Shown in pieces: positions 14,344-20,455 of a DNA stretch of 21,620 bases (within the stretch, counting starts at the first letter, position 1; each line of letters opens with the position of its first letter). A program made the position numbers and the translations under genes. The notes beneath the pieces are model-generated. The model was not told the DNA's origin, ran no database searches, and was given only the letters and a program-made list of their open reading frames with translations. Location: the NCBI GenBank assembly GCA_964383545.1, contig CAYLHD010000011.1, forward strand, positions 1-21,620, written 5' to 3'. This stretch comes from JAGYLJ01 sp964383545 (GTDB lineage: Bacteria > Patescibacteriota > Minisyncoccia > Phycocordibacterales > UBA12079).

Positions 14344-14775
14344 ATGAAAAAAGATAAAATTATAATTTTTACTGATGGTGGTTCAAGAGGGAATCCTGGA
14401 ATTTCTGGAGCTGGAGCTGTTATTTTTGATAATGAGGGTCAAGAAATCAAAACTACTTTTAAGTTTTTAGGTTTAAAAACTAATAATTGGGCAGAGTATG
14501 AAGCCGTTATTTTAGGTTTAGAAATGGCTTACGATGTTTTTGGAAATAAACTTTCTGGAATGGAAGTTGAAATGAAGATGGATAGTCAGTTAGTGCAGAG
14601 ACAATTAAAAGGTGAATATAAAGTAAAAGAAAAAACACTTTTTTCTCAATATGTAAAAGTTAAAAATTTAATCGATAAGCATTTTAAAGATATAAGTTTT
14701 GTTCATATACCTCGAGGTGAGAATAAGAGGGCTGATGAACTAGCTAATCAAGCTATGGATGAAGGACAGACCTAA
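14344..14775 (+). CDS. rnhA: Ribonuclease HI
   Basis: 143 aa. Cuts the RNA strand of RNA-DNA hybrids, removing primers and R-loops. The four acidic catalytic residues are visible: Asp11 in FTDGGSRGNPG, Glu51 in NWAEYEAV, Asp80 in MKMDSQLV and Asp131 in KRADELANQA. His121 in VHIPRGEN is near the catalytic histidine position. There is no N-terminal hybrid-binding domain. The ATG is preferred because the first beta strand follows at once. An in-frame ATT with a good Shine-Dalgarno lies 39 nt upstream but would add residues the family lacks. Its long leader can fold in alternative ways, which is unusual for this gene. Confidence 0.94.
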   Translation: MKKDKIIIFTDGGSRGNPGISGAGAVIFDNEGQEIKTTFKFLGLKTNNWAEYEAVILGLEMAYDVFGNKLSGMEVEMKMDSQLVQRQLKGEYKVKEKTLFSQYVKVKNLIDKHFKDISFVHIPRGENKRADELANQAMDEGQT

Positions 14776-14783
14776 ATATAAGA

Positions 14784-14940
14784 AAAATCTGAGGATTAAA
14801 ATTTTTAACAAAAAAATACTGTTTTTGGACGAAGTCCAAGAAAAAATTTCACTGTTTGACAACCCATTGGAAGGAGTTTGAAATTTTAAGTAATTTTTTT
14901 GTGATGCCTTTGGAAAAAAATTTTTTACTTCTCAGATTTT
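14784..14940 (+). ncRNA. Candidate multi-helix structured RNA of unknown class
   Basis: Lies between rnhA and comEC (14776-14973) where no ORF is credible. P1: 14784-14801 with 14923-14940, 17 of 18 positions paired, including a G-U that forms only on the + strand. P2: 14808-14819 with 14890-14902, 12 bp and one bulge. Inside P2 are two hairpins. P3 (14822-14845) has a TTGGAC-GAA-GTCCAA core. P4 (ATTTCA 14846-14851 with TGAAAT 14879-14884) is topped by AACCC with GGAGTT. A T-rich run (ATTTTTATTT) follows P1. It does not match tmRNA, 6S, SRP or RNase P motifs I know. A weak TATAAG at 14777 may be its -10. It could instead be the comEC leader, or a miniature element with inverted ends. Confidence 0.45.
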
Positions 14941-14973
14941 ATTTTTATTTAGGTTTGTTGATTTTTTAAGACA

Positions 14974-16485
14974 ATGAAATATTCCTCATTTTATCTATCC
15001 ATTTTAAGTTTTATAGCTGGAGTATCTTTTTGTTCTCTGCAAGATTTTGGTTTTTATTTTGGGATATTTTGGATATTTCTGGCTTTAGTTATCTGGTTAT
15101 TTAGATTTCAATTTTTTGATAATAAATTTATTTTAATCATACCTTTTATTTGTATGTTTTTCGGTTTAGGTTTATTAAGATGTACTCTATCTAATGAAGT
15201 ACAAGGGAAATATTTACTAGAAAATTTTGTGGGAGTAGAACAGTCTGTGTTGGGTGTAGTTGTGGACGAACCTGACGAGCGAGAGAATAACACTAAATTA
15301 ACAATTGCAGTGACAGCTATAACTTCAGAGGGTCAGATCATTAAAAATTTTCGAGAAGAAGTGAAGATGTTAGTGACCGTTCCTTTTTATCCTCAGTTTG
15401 AATATGGAGATGAGGTTAATTTTTTGGGTGTTTTGCAAAAACCAGAAAATTTTTCAGTTGATGGTGGTCGAGAGTTTGATTATATTAATTATTTAGCTAA
15501 AGATAAGATTTTTTACCAAATGTTTTATCCTCAAACTAAACTTTTCTCAAAAGAGAATGGTTCTTTTTTGAAAGAAAAATTATTTAAATTAAAAAAAGGT
15601 TTTCTTAAACAAATTAGTTTAACGGTTCCTGAGCCAGAAGTTTCTTTACTAGGCGGTCTTTTAGTTGGGGCTAAACAGTCTTTAGGTCAAAAATTGCAGG
15701 ATGATTTTAGAAAAGTTGGTTTGATCCATATTGTGGTTTTGTCTGGTTATAATGTAACCATTATTGCTGAATTTCTTATGGGGATGTTAAGTTTTTTGCC
15801 ACGTTTGATTGGGTTAAGTCTGGGAGCTTTAAGTATTATATTTTTTGCAATTATGGTAGGCGGTTCAGCTACTATTGTACGAGCTTCTATTATGGCTTTG
15901 TTGGTTGTTTTAGCAAGGGCAACTGGCAGGGTTAGTGATATGACTAGAGCTTTATTTTTAGCTGGTTTTATAATGGTCATACACAATCCTCAAATTGTGG
16001 TGTTTGATCCTTCTTTTCAGCTATCTTTTTTGGCAACTTTGGGTCTTATTTTTTTGTCGCCTAGATTAAGTGAATTTTTTAAATTTATTCCAAAAAAATT
16101 TTATTTTAGAGAAACAGTTACTGCTACCATTTCGACTCAAATTTTTGTTTTACCTTTGTTACTTTATATGACAGGAGAATTTTCAGTGATAGCTGTTGTT
16201 GTAAATCTCTTAGTGTTAATGTTTATCCCTTTGACAATGCTAGGGGGATTTTTGACAGGGATTTTAGGTTTTGTTTCTTCTTGGTTGGCTGCTCCCTTTT
16301 CTTACTTAACTTATTTTTTGTTGAGTTATGAGCTTAAAGTTGTGGAATTTTTTGCTAGTCTACCTTTTGTTTCATTTAAGGTCCCCTTACTTTCATTTTA
16401 TTTAGTTTTTTTAATCTATTGTTTATATTTTTTACTTTTGTGGAAGTTTTTTAGAAAAACCAATGAGGTAGAGTTGTTAGAATAA
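14974..16485 (+). CDS. comEC: ComEC/Rec2-family DNA uptake channel
   Basis: 503-aa polytopic inner-membrane protein that conducts transforming single-stranded DNA into the cytoplasm. Two or three N-terminal membrane segments (about 5-20, 27-45, 52-70) precede an OB-like DUF4131 region (about 85-190: SVLGVVVDEPDERENNTKL, then VNFLGVLQKPENF). The Competence domain starts near 220 with LLGGLLVGAKQSL, IHIVVLSGYNVTII (251-264) and GGSATIVRASIMALL, then 7-8 further helices to the end. The C-terminal metallo-beta-lactamase-like domain of long ComECs is absent, as in many short homologues. No comEA adjoins it. No Shine-Dalgarno; its upstream region is the structured element at 14784-14940. Confidence 0.9.
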   Translation: MKYSSFYLSILSFIAGVSFCSLQDFGFYFGIFWIFLALVIWLFRFQFFDNKFILIIPFICMFFGLGLLRCTLSNEVQGKYLLENFVGVEQSVLGVVVDEPDERENNTKLTIAVTAITSEGQIIKNFREEVKMLVTVPFYPQFEYGDEVNFLGVLQKPENFSVDGGREFDYINYLAKDKIFYQMFYPQTKLFSKENGSFLKEKLFKLKKGFLKQISLTVPEPEVSLLGGLLVGAKQSLGQKLQDDFRKVGLIHIVVLSGYNVTIIAEFLMGMLSFLPRLIGLSLGALSIIFFAIMVGGSATIVRASIMALLVVLARATGRVSDMTRALFLAGFIMVIHNPQIVVFDPSFQLSFLATLGLIFLSPRLSEFFKFIPKKFYFRETVTATISTQIFVLPLLLYMTGEFSVIAVVVNLLVLMFIPLTMLGGFLTGILGFVSSWLAAPFSYLTYFLLSYELKVVEFFASLPFVSFKVPLLSFYLVFLIYCLYFLLLWKFFRKTNEVELLE

Positions 16486-16508
16486 GGTGAAAGAAGTTAG
16501 TTTTTTGG

Positions 16509-16514
16509 TAGAAT
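16509..16514 (+). promoter_or_regulatory. -10 box of the broken membrane-protein gene
   Basis: TAGAAT (5 of 6 to consensus), 7 nt, ATG at 16522: the same leaderless spacing as intact genes, so the promoter seems preserved while the gene is broken. Confidence 0.45.
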
Positions 16515-16521
16515 TGTGTTT

Positions 16522-18073
16522 ATGGAGAATTGGACAAAACATATTCGGATTGGTTCTGTTATCTTACTTGTTTTTTGGCTGTGCTTTTTTCTCTTTCAGC
16601 AAATTGATTTGACTACTGCTGATTTAGGAAGGTTTGTCCAGAATGGTCAACAAATTTTTAAAGGTAATTGGTAGGGTGTTCTGAAAACAAATCTTTACTT
16701 TTATACTAATCCGCAATATCCATTTCTCAATCATCATTGGGGGACAAGGATGGTGTTCAGCTTTATTCATTGGTTAGGTGGTTTTTTATTACTTCATTTA
16801 TTTTCTATTTTATTAATTATCGGGACTTTTCTTGTTTTATTTAAAATGGCTAGAAAAGAAGTTGGTTTTTCTATTGCTGTTTTATTATCTATCTTTCTTA
16901 TTCCGTTGATGGTATACCGAAATGAGATAAGGCCAGAAATTTTAAGTTGTTTTTTTTCTGCTTCGTTTTTCTCTATTTTATGGGCGTATCGTGGTAAGAA
17001 TTTATCAGTAAAATGGTTATGGGTTTTACCGGTTTTAGAGGTTGTTTGGGTAAACTTACATATTTATTTCTTTTTAGGTCCTGTTATAGTCGGGGCGTTT
17101 CTTTTAGAAAAGGTTATTTTTTATCTTAAAGATTCTAGGGAGAAGCTCCGAGTAATTTTTTATACTTTTGGATCAGTTTTGTTGGCAACTTTAATTAATC
17201 CTTTTGGTTGGAATAATTTAATTTATCCTTTTCTTATTTATAATAATCGTAGTTATCGTGTATTAGAAGAACAATCAGTCTGGTTTATTGAGAAGTTGGG
17301 TATTAATAATCCATCTTTTCTTTTCTTTAAAATTACTTTAGCTATTTTGTTAATTTCTTTTGTTTGGATTATTGTAAAGAAAAGGAAAAAATTTCCTCTT
17401 GTTAATTTTTTCCTAATTTTTGGGTTTGCTTTTATAGCTTGTTGGGCTATTTGTAATATTACTTTATTTGCTTTTATGTCCTTGCCAATTTTAGCTAAGA
17501 ATATTAGTATTATTTGGCCTAATTTAAACTTTAATAGTTTTAATAAAAAAACATCTCTTGTCGGTATTTCTTTAGCTTTCATTTTTGTAATTTTTATTAT
17601 CTAAGGAAAAACTTTACCAATTAATAGCTGATCTTTCGGTTTAGGAATAATAAAAGGACAGGATAAAGCTATTGATTTTTTTTAAGGAAAATAACCTACA
17701 AGGTCCAATTTTTAATAATTATGATATTGGTGGTTATTTAATCTTTAACTTATTTCCTCAGGAAAAAGTTTTTGTTGATAATCGTCCCGAAATTTATTCA
17801 AGTGAATTTTTTCAAGAAGATTATATCCCCATGCAGGAGAATTATGATATTTGGCTTACTAAAAGTAAGGAATACGGAATCAATACTATTATTTTTTATC
17901 GACATAATGCTATACCTTGGGGTCAACAATTTCTTATTACTAGGATTGATGACGTTAGTTGGGCACCTGTTTTTGTAGATGACCGTGTTATAATTTTTTT
18001 GAAAAGAAATTTGTTGAATAAAGAGGTTATTCAAGAGTATGAAATTCCCAGAAAAATATTTAGTATTTCTTAA
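16522..18073 (+). pseudogene. Polytopic membrane glycosyltransferase-like protein, disrupted
   Basis: Reading from ATG 16522, one protein continues across four lesions. TAG at 16672 falls after FKGNW. The body 16675-17601 carries LKTNLYFYTNPQYPFLNHHW and many membrane helices. TAA at 17602 and TGA at 17629 follow. Then GQDKAIDFF is followed by a +1 frameshift in a run of 8 T (17676-17683), after which KENNLQGPIFNNYDIGGYLI continues to 18073. With 7 T the frame would be restored. The start (TTADLGRFVQNG), the NHHWG block and the GPIFNNYDIGGYL...VDNRPE block belong together in membrane proteins of GT-C/PMT-like type that I associate with Parcubacteria; the exact reaction is unknown. Each stop could come from CAG, CAA or CGA by one C-to-T change. 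Intact length would be about 517 aa. Decay is likelier than four assembly errors. Confidence 0.85.
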
Positions 18074-18083
18074 TAAGAAAATA

Positions 18084-18120
18084 AAAAAATCCGCGAAGGT
18101 TTAACCTTCGCGGATTTTTT
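18084..18120. terminator. Bidirectional terminator between convergent units
   Basis: Perfect 18-bp stem around a single central T: A6 TCCGCGAAGGTT and its complement ending T6. It serves both the rightward pseudogene and the leftward thioredoxin-like gene. Confidence 0.93.
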
Positions 18121-18131
18121 ATTTTAATTGT

Positions 18132-19082
18132 TTAATCACAAGTTGCATCTGTTGGAGTAGAAGTAGTGTCCATTCCAAATCCAGGAGCTGGTGTAGCAGA
18201 AGATAATTCTTGGTTACATTCTTCTGGTTGAGTATTAAAAGCTGAACAGATTGATGCTAGTAAGTTTTTAGGGTCTCTGTAAGCTGATATTTTTTCTTCA
18301 TTGATAACTAATTCAGGTGAACCTTCTATATTGTATTTTGTGTTATCTTCTTGGTAAATAGTAAAGATTGGAGAGGGTGAGTTTGTTTGTGTCCAAGTAC
18401 TTTTATCAGCATAATTTTCCAAAGTTTTGAATTCTTTATTTGTATCAATTATACATTTATCCAAAGGTACTTTATCAATTTCGGTTTCTGTTAAGCAACG
18501 GGAAGAGTTTCCGTCTTCAAGAAAACAGCCTAAATAACTTAATAACTTATCTTTTCCTTGTTTTCCAATACAGTATTGTTGAGTTTGTTCATCTAGTTCT
18601 ACTTTATCATGTATAGCATAATCAACAAATTTTAATTCAAAATCGATTTTGTCTCCTAACAAATTTAGAACTGGTAATATTCCTTTTTCTATTTGTGTGC
18701 CATAAGGACACTGGCTCATTACGAAAAGTTCGACCATAGGTTTATCTGATTTTACAGAAACTTCTGGTTTTGGTGCATTAGCCTGAGCTTCTTCCATTTC
18801 TTTTAAGTTAATCATATCTGGGAAAAATTTCTCTCCGTCTTTACTAAGATAAGAGTCAAAGCTTTGGCCATTAGCTGAAACGACTATTCTATAAAGACCT
18901 CCTTCGTCAATTACTTCTTGTACTACAGCTGGATTATCTGGGTTCATAGCGATTAACTTTGTAACTTTAGCTTTAGCTTCTTCAGGTGAGATACTTTTAC
19001 CAGAATCTGAGGCAAAAAAGTTATAAGTGAGAATTGATAGCCCTAAAAAAAGTAATATAATGACAATGTTTCTTTTATTCAT
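18132..19082 (-). CDS. Membrane-anchored thioredoxin-fold protein with CPYG motif
   Basis: 316 aa. A signal anchor at about 5-23 (NIVIILLFLGLSILTYNFF) places the rest outside the membrane. Residues 30-105 form a small separate domain (ISPEEAKAKVTKLI...). The thioredoxin-like domain starts near 115 with VELFVMSQCPYGTQIEKG: the active site is Cys125-Pro-Tyr-Gly128, so the second redox Cys is replaced by Gly. EGSPELVIN at 253-261 supplies the cis-proline loop (Pro256). Seven more Cys (171, 186, 196, 210, 279, 289, 315) suggest structural disulfides or a displaced resolving Cys. The tail is Ser/Thr/Pro-rich (TPAPGFG). It resembles DsbA/GILT-like exported proteins of this lineage, so a disulfide-exchange role is likely but the monothiol site makes isomerase or reductase chemistry uncertain. 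A consensus promoter lies 39 nt upstream. Confidence 0.82.
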   Translation of the reverse strand: MNKRNIVIILLFLGLSILTYNFFASDSGKSISPEEAKAKVTKLIAMNPDNPAVVQEVIDEGGLYRIVVSANGQSFDSYLSKDGEKFFPDMINLKEMEEAQANAPKPEVSVKSDKPMVELFVMSQCPYGTQIEKGILPVLNLLGDKIDFELKFVDYAIHDKVELDEQTQQYCIGKQGKDKLLSYLGCFLEDGNSSRCLTETEIDKVPLDKCIIDTNKEFKTLENYADKSTWTQTNSPSPIFTIYQEDNTKYNIEGSPELVINEEKISAYRDPKNLLASICSAFNTQPEECNQELSSATPAPGFGMDTTSTPTDATCD

Positions 19083-19120
19083 GTTTTTAAGTTTAGTTTA
19101 ATTAATAAGGTTATTCAGGA

Positions 19121-19149
19121 ATAGTATCAAATTTAGTAAGTATTATCAA
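19121..19149 (-). promoter_or_regulatory. Promoter of the thioredoxin-like gene
   Basis: Leftward TTGATA, 17-bp spacer, TACTAT, predicting a start near 19114 and a ~32-nt leader. It begins 18 nt after the terminator hairpin of the upstream small RNA unit. Confidence 0.7.
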
Positions 19150-19166
19150 ATTTTTACTATAGAAAT

Positions 19167-19235
19167 GAAAAACACCACCCGAAGGCGATGTTTTTCAATG
19201 TACCTAAGTTATAGCAAGCTACAACTCAAGTACAT
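19167..19235 (-). ncRNA. Candidate ~69-nt small RNA: hairpin plus terminator
   Basis: Hairpin 1 (19198-19235) is ATGTACTTGAGTTGTAGC followed by its partner strand. It can form up to 18 consecutive pairs (16-17 with a realistic loop), of which three are G-U pairs that exist only in leftward RNA. Hairpin 2 (19167-19196) has a 13-bp stem with a cUUCGg tetraloop, two G-U pairs again only on the leftward strand, and a U5 run in its 3' arm: terminator-like. The promoter at 19241-19268 predicts a 5' end at the base of hairpin 1. The next gene has its own promoter beyond hairpin 2, so this looks like a self-contained unit. No known family is recognised. The alternative is an attenuated leader for the thioredoxin-like gene. 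Confidence 0.6.
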
Positions 19236-19240
19236 TTATA

Positions 19241-19268
19241 ATCTTATCAGAAGTTCATTTAATGTCAA
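19241..19268 (-). promoter_or_regulatory. Promoter of the candidate small RNA
   Basis: Leftward perfect TTGACA (19268-19263), 16-bp spacer, TAAGAT (19246-19241). Predicted start about 19234, the first paired bases of hairpin 1. It has the best -35 in the window. Confidence 0.65.
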
Positions 19269-19365
19269 GAAGTTTTTTGAATAGATGTGGATAGAGTGGA
19301 TGAATTGTTGTTGTGTTGTTAAATAAAATAAAATGATGAGATTCGTCTTGATGGTTACTAAAGTA

Positions 19366-19484
19366 AGATGGCGGGATCCGGTCACAAGTTACTAAGCATA
19401 TTTTCCGTGCTTTGCACTCAAATCTGCTAAGTACTCGCGACCCCACCTCCCTCGCTTTGCTCAGTCTGGTTTTCGAATCCCATC
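19366..19484 (-). repeat. Inverted-repeat element with tmRNA/tRNA T-arm-like ends
   Basis: In leftward RNA the ends pair: GATGGGATTCG (19484-19474) with CGGATC-CCG-CCATC (19380-19367), 11 bp around a 3-nt bulge. Inside, CGCGAGTACTTAGC (19439-19426) pairs with GCTTAGTAACTTGTG (19397-19383) apart from one mismatch and one bulge, and GTGC-AAA-GCAC caps it. The right-reading end, AGATGGCGGGATCCG at 19366, repeats 14 of 15 bases of the ssrA 3' end at 19546, in the same orientation and 180 bp away. It is not a tRNA: there is no acceptor/T-arm/anticodon set. It could be a tmRNA-derived remnant, a small mobile repeat or an RNA. The rest of 19269-19365 shows no gene. Confidence 0.45.
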
Positions 19485-19500
19485 AACTATTTTTACACAA

Positions 19501-19539
19501 TAATTAAAAAAACTAGCATCAAGCTAGTTTTTTTAATTA
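19501..19539 (-). terminator. Terminator directly abutting tmRNA
   Basis: Perfect 17-bp stem (TAATTAAAAAAACTAGC) with a 5-nt loop and T7 in the 3' arm, starting at the base after the encoded CCA of tmRNA. Confidence 0.93.
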
Positions 19540-19929
19540 TGGTGGAGATGGCGGGATTCGAACCCACGTGCAATAATTGATTTATTATGATTCTACAGTA
19601 TGTAGTTTGCTTTTATGTTTGAGTAAAAAAGATCAAAAACAAACAAAATTCTTTTTCACCGATTTTCTAAGTTTTCTGAAGTTTGCCGAAAAATTTCAAA
19701 CTTCCGTATTCTGATGATATTACACCCAAATGAATCTATCAGAAATCAATTCACAGGACGCCAGTTAAGCGAAAGCTAAAGCTGGAGCAGAGAAGTAAGG
19801 CGAAGCCACACGACCTGCTGATTTGGATAAGTTTGCACTTATTCAGTTCTATTCTTTTACGAGAATAATAGAATGCTCGATACAGCACATAATAAAAGGA
19901 AAATTATTGGCGAAGCCAAAGACATCCCC
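19540..19929 (-). ncRNA. ssrA: tmRNA (transfer-messenger RNA)
   Basis: 390 nt; frees stalled ribosomes and adds a degradation tag. The 5' GGGGATG pairs with the 3' CATCTCC before an encoded ACCA, giving the 7-bp acceptor stem with one G-U. The T-arm GTGGG-TTCGAAT-CCCGC is canonical. An mRNA-like part starts at GCA (19836) after AATAAGT and stops at TAA (19765), inside a CCAG...CTGG hairpin as expected for helix 5. The 5' end lies 24 bp after the smpB stop codon, so smpB and ssrA may be cotranscribed and cut apart by RNase P. A TTGACA at 19944-19949 has no matching -10. A perfect terminator follows the CCA. One-piece form, not permuted. Confidence 0.96.
19765..19836 (-). other. tmRNA tag reading frame, 23 residues
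   Basis: Resume codon GCA, then a frame encoding ANLSKSAGRV-ASPYFSAPALAFA and TAA. It is longer than the E. coli tag (AANDENYALAA) and ends in Ala-Phe-Ala instead of Leu-Ala-Ala. The frame is set by the GCA-AAC start after the usual A-rich element; a different resume point would alter the N-terminal part but not the last residues unless the frame itself changed. Confidence 0.8.
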
Positions 19930-19953
19930 ATATGTTATTTAATTGTCAAAGTT

Positions 19954-20406
19954 CTAATTTGTGTGACCTTTCATTACTCGGTCGATGTCTCTCTGGTTAT
20001 CTTTCTTTTTTAAAGTTTCTCTATGATCGTATTTTTTCTTTCCTCTTGCTACGACAATTTCAACTTTAATTTTCCTACCTTTACTATACATTGAAATTGG
20101 TATAATTGTCAAGCCTCGCTGTGATTCTAATTGAGCCAAATGATCAATCTCTTTTTTATTTAAAAGTAAACTACGGTTTCTTTTCGAGTTGTAATTTTCA
20201 GGTGTATTGTTTGTTTGATAGGGTGAAATACTAGCATTTAATAAAATAGCTTCACCTCCTCTAATAGTTACATGGGAACCTTCTAAAGAACCTTTCTTAC
20301 TTTTTAGGGCTTTTACTTCAAAGCCAAGCAGTCTTATACCTGCTTCAAATCTTTCTAAAATTTCATATTTTAGACTAGCTTTTTTATTTTTGATAAACGT
20401 TGACAT
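19954..20406 (-). CDS. smpB: SsrA-binding protein SmpB
   Basis: 150 aa. Binds the tRNA-like part of tmRNA and places its tail in the empty mRNA channel to start trans-translation. Family blocks are present: KYEILERFEAGIRLLGFEVKAL (14-35), KGSLEGSHVTIRGGEA (38-53), LLNASISPY and RSLLLNKKEI (78-87), then GLTIIPISMYSKGRKIKVEI. The basic C-terminal tail RGKKKYDHRETLKKKDNQRD, followed by a short helix, is intact, as needed for function in the decoding channel. ssrA follows after 24 bp on the same strand. The start has a -10-like TAATAT with an upstream TGC (extended -10) 6 nt before the ATG. It is divergent from ftsH with 49 bp between them. Confidence 0.96.
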   Translation of the reverse strand: MSTFIKNKKASLKYEILERFEAGIRLLGFEVKALKSKKGSLEGSHVTIRGGEAILLNASISPYQTNNTPENYNSKRNRSLLLNKKEIDHLAQLESQRGLTIIPISMYSKGRKIKVEIVVARGKKKYDHRETLKKKDNQRDIDRVMKGHTN

Positions 20407-20412
20407 AATCTA

Positions 20413-20421
20413 ATATTAGCA
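20413..20421 (-). promoter_or_regulatory. Extended -10 of smpB-ssrA (leaderless spacing)
   Basis: Leftward TGCTAATAT, then 6 nt and the ATG. The hexamer itself is 4/6, helped by the TGN extension. It overlaps the -35 candidate of ftsH. Confidence 0.45.
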
Positions 20422-20445
20422 TATTTTAATTAAGGAATGTATAAT
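20416..20445 (+). promoter_or_regulatory. Promoter of ftsH
   Basis: TTAGCA (4/6), 18-bp spacer, perfect TATAAT at 20440-20445. Predicted start near 20452, leaving a leader of only about 4 nt before ATG 20456. Confidence 0.6.
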
Positions 20446-20455
20446 AAATTTTATT

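Noticed and set aside
17602..17631. Stop-codon recoding (UGA as glycine, as in some CPR lineages)
   Set aside because: TGA is the true stop of tpiA, and the broken gene also contains TAG, TAA and a frameshift, which recoding of UGA cannot explain.
19255..19446. 63-aa leftward ORF
   Set aside because: It runs through the inverted-repeat element and the small-RNA promoter; composition and lack of any start signal make it a chance frame.
19366..19484. tRNA gene suggested by TTCGAAT and CGGGAT strings
   Set aside because: Neither strand gives a 5+7+5 T-arm plus 7-bp acceptor stem; only T-arm-like fragments are present.
19944..19949. TTGACA as a dedicated ssrA promoter
   Set aside because: No -10-like hexamer lies 16-18 nt downstream; that position falls inside the mature tmRNA 5' end.
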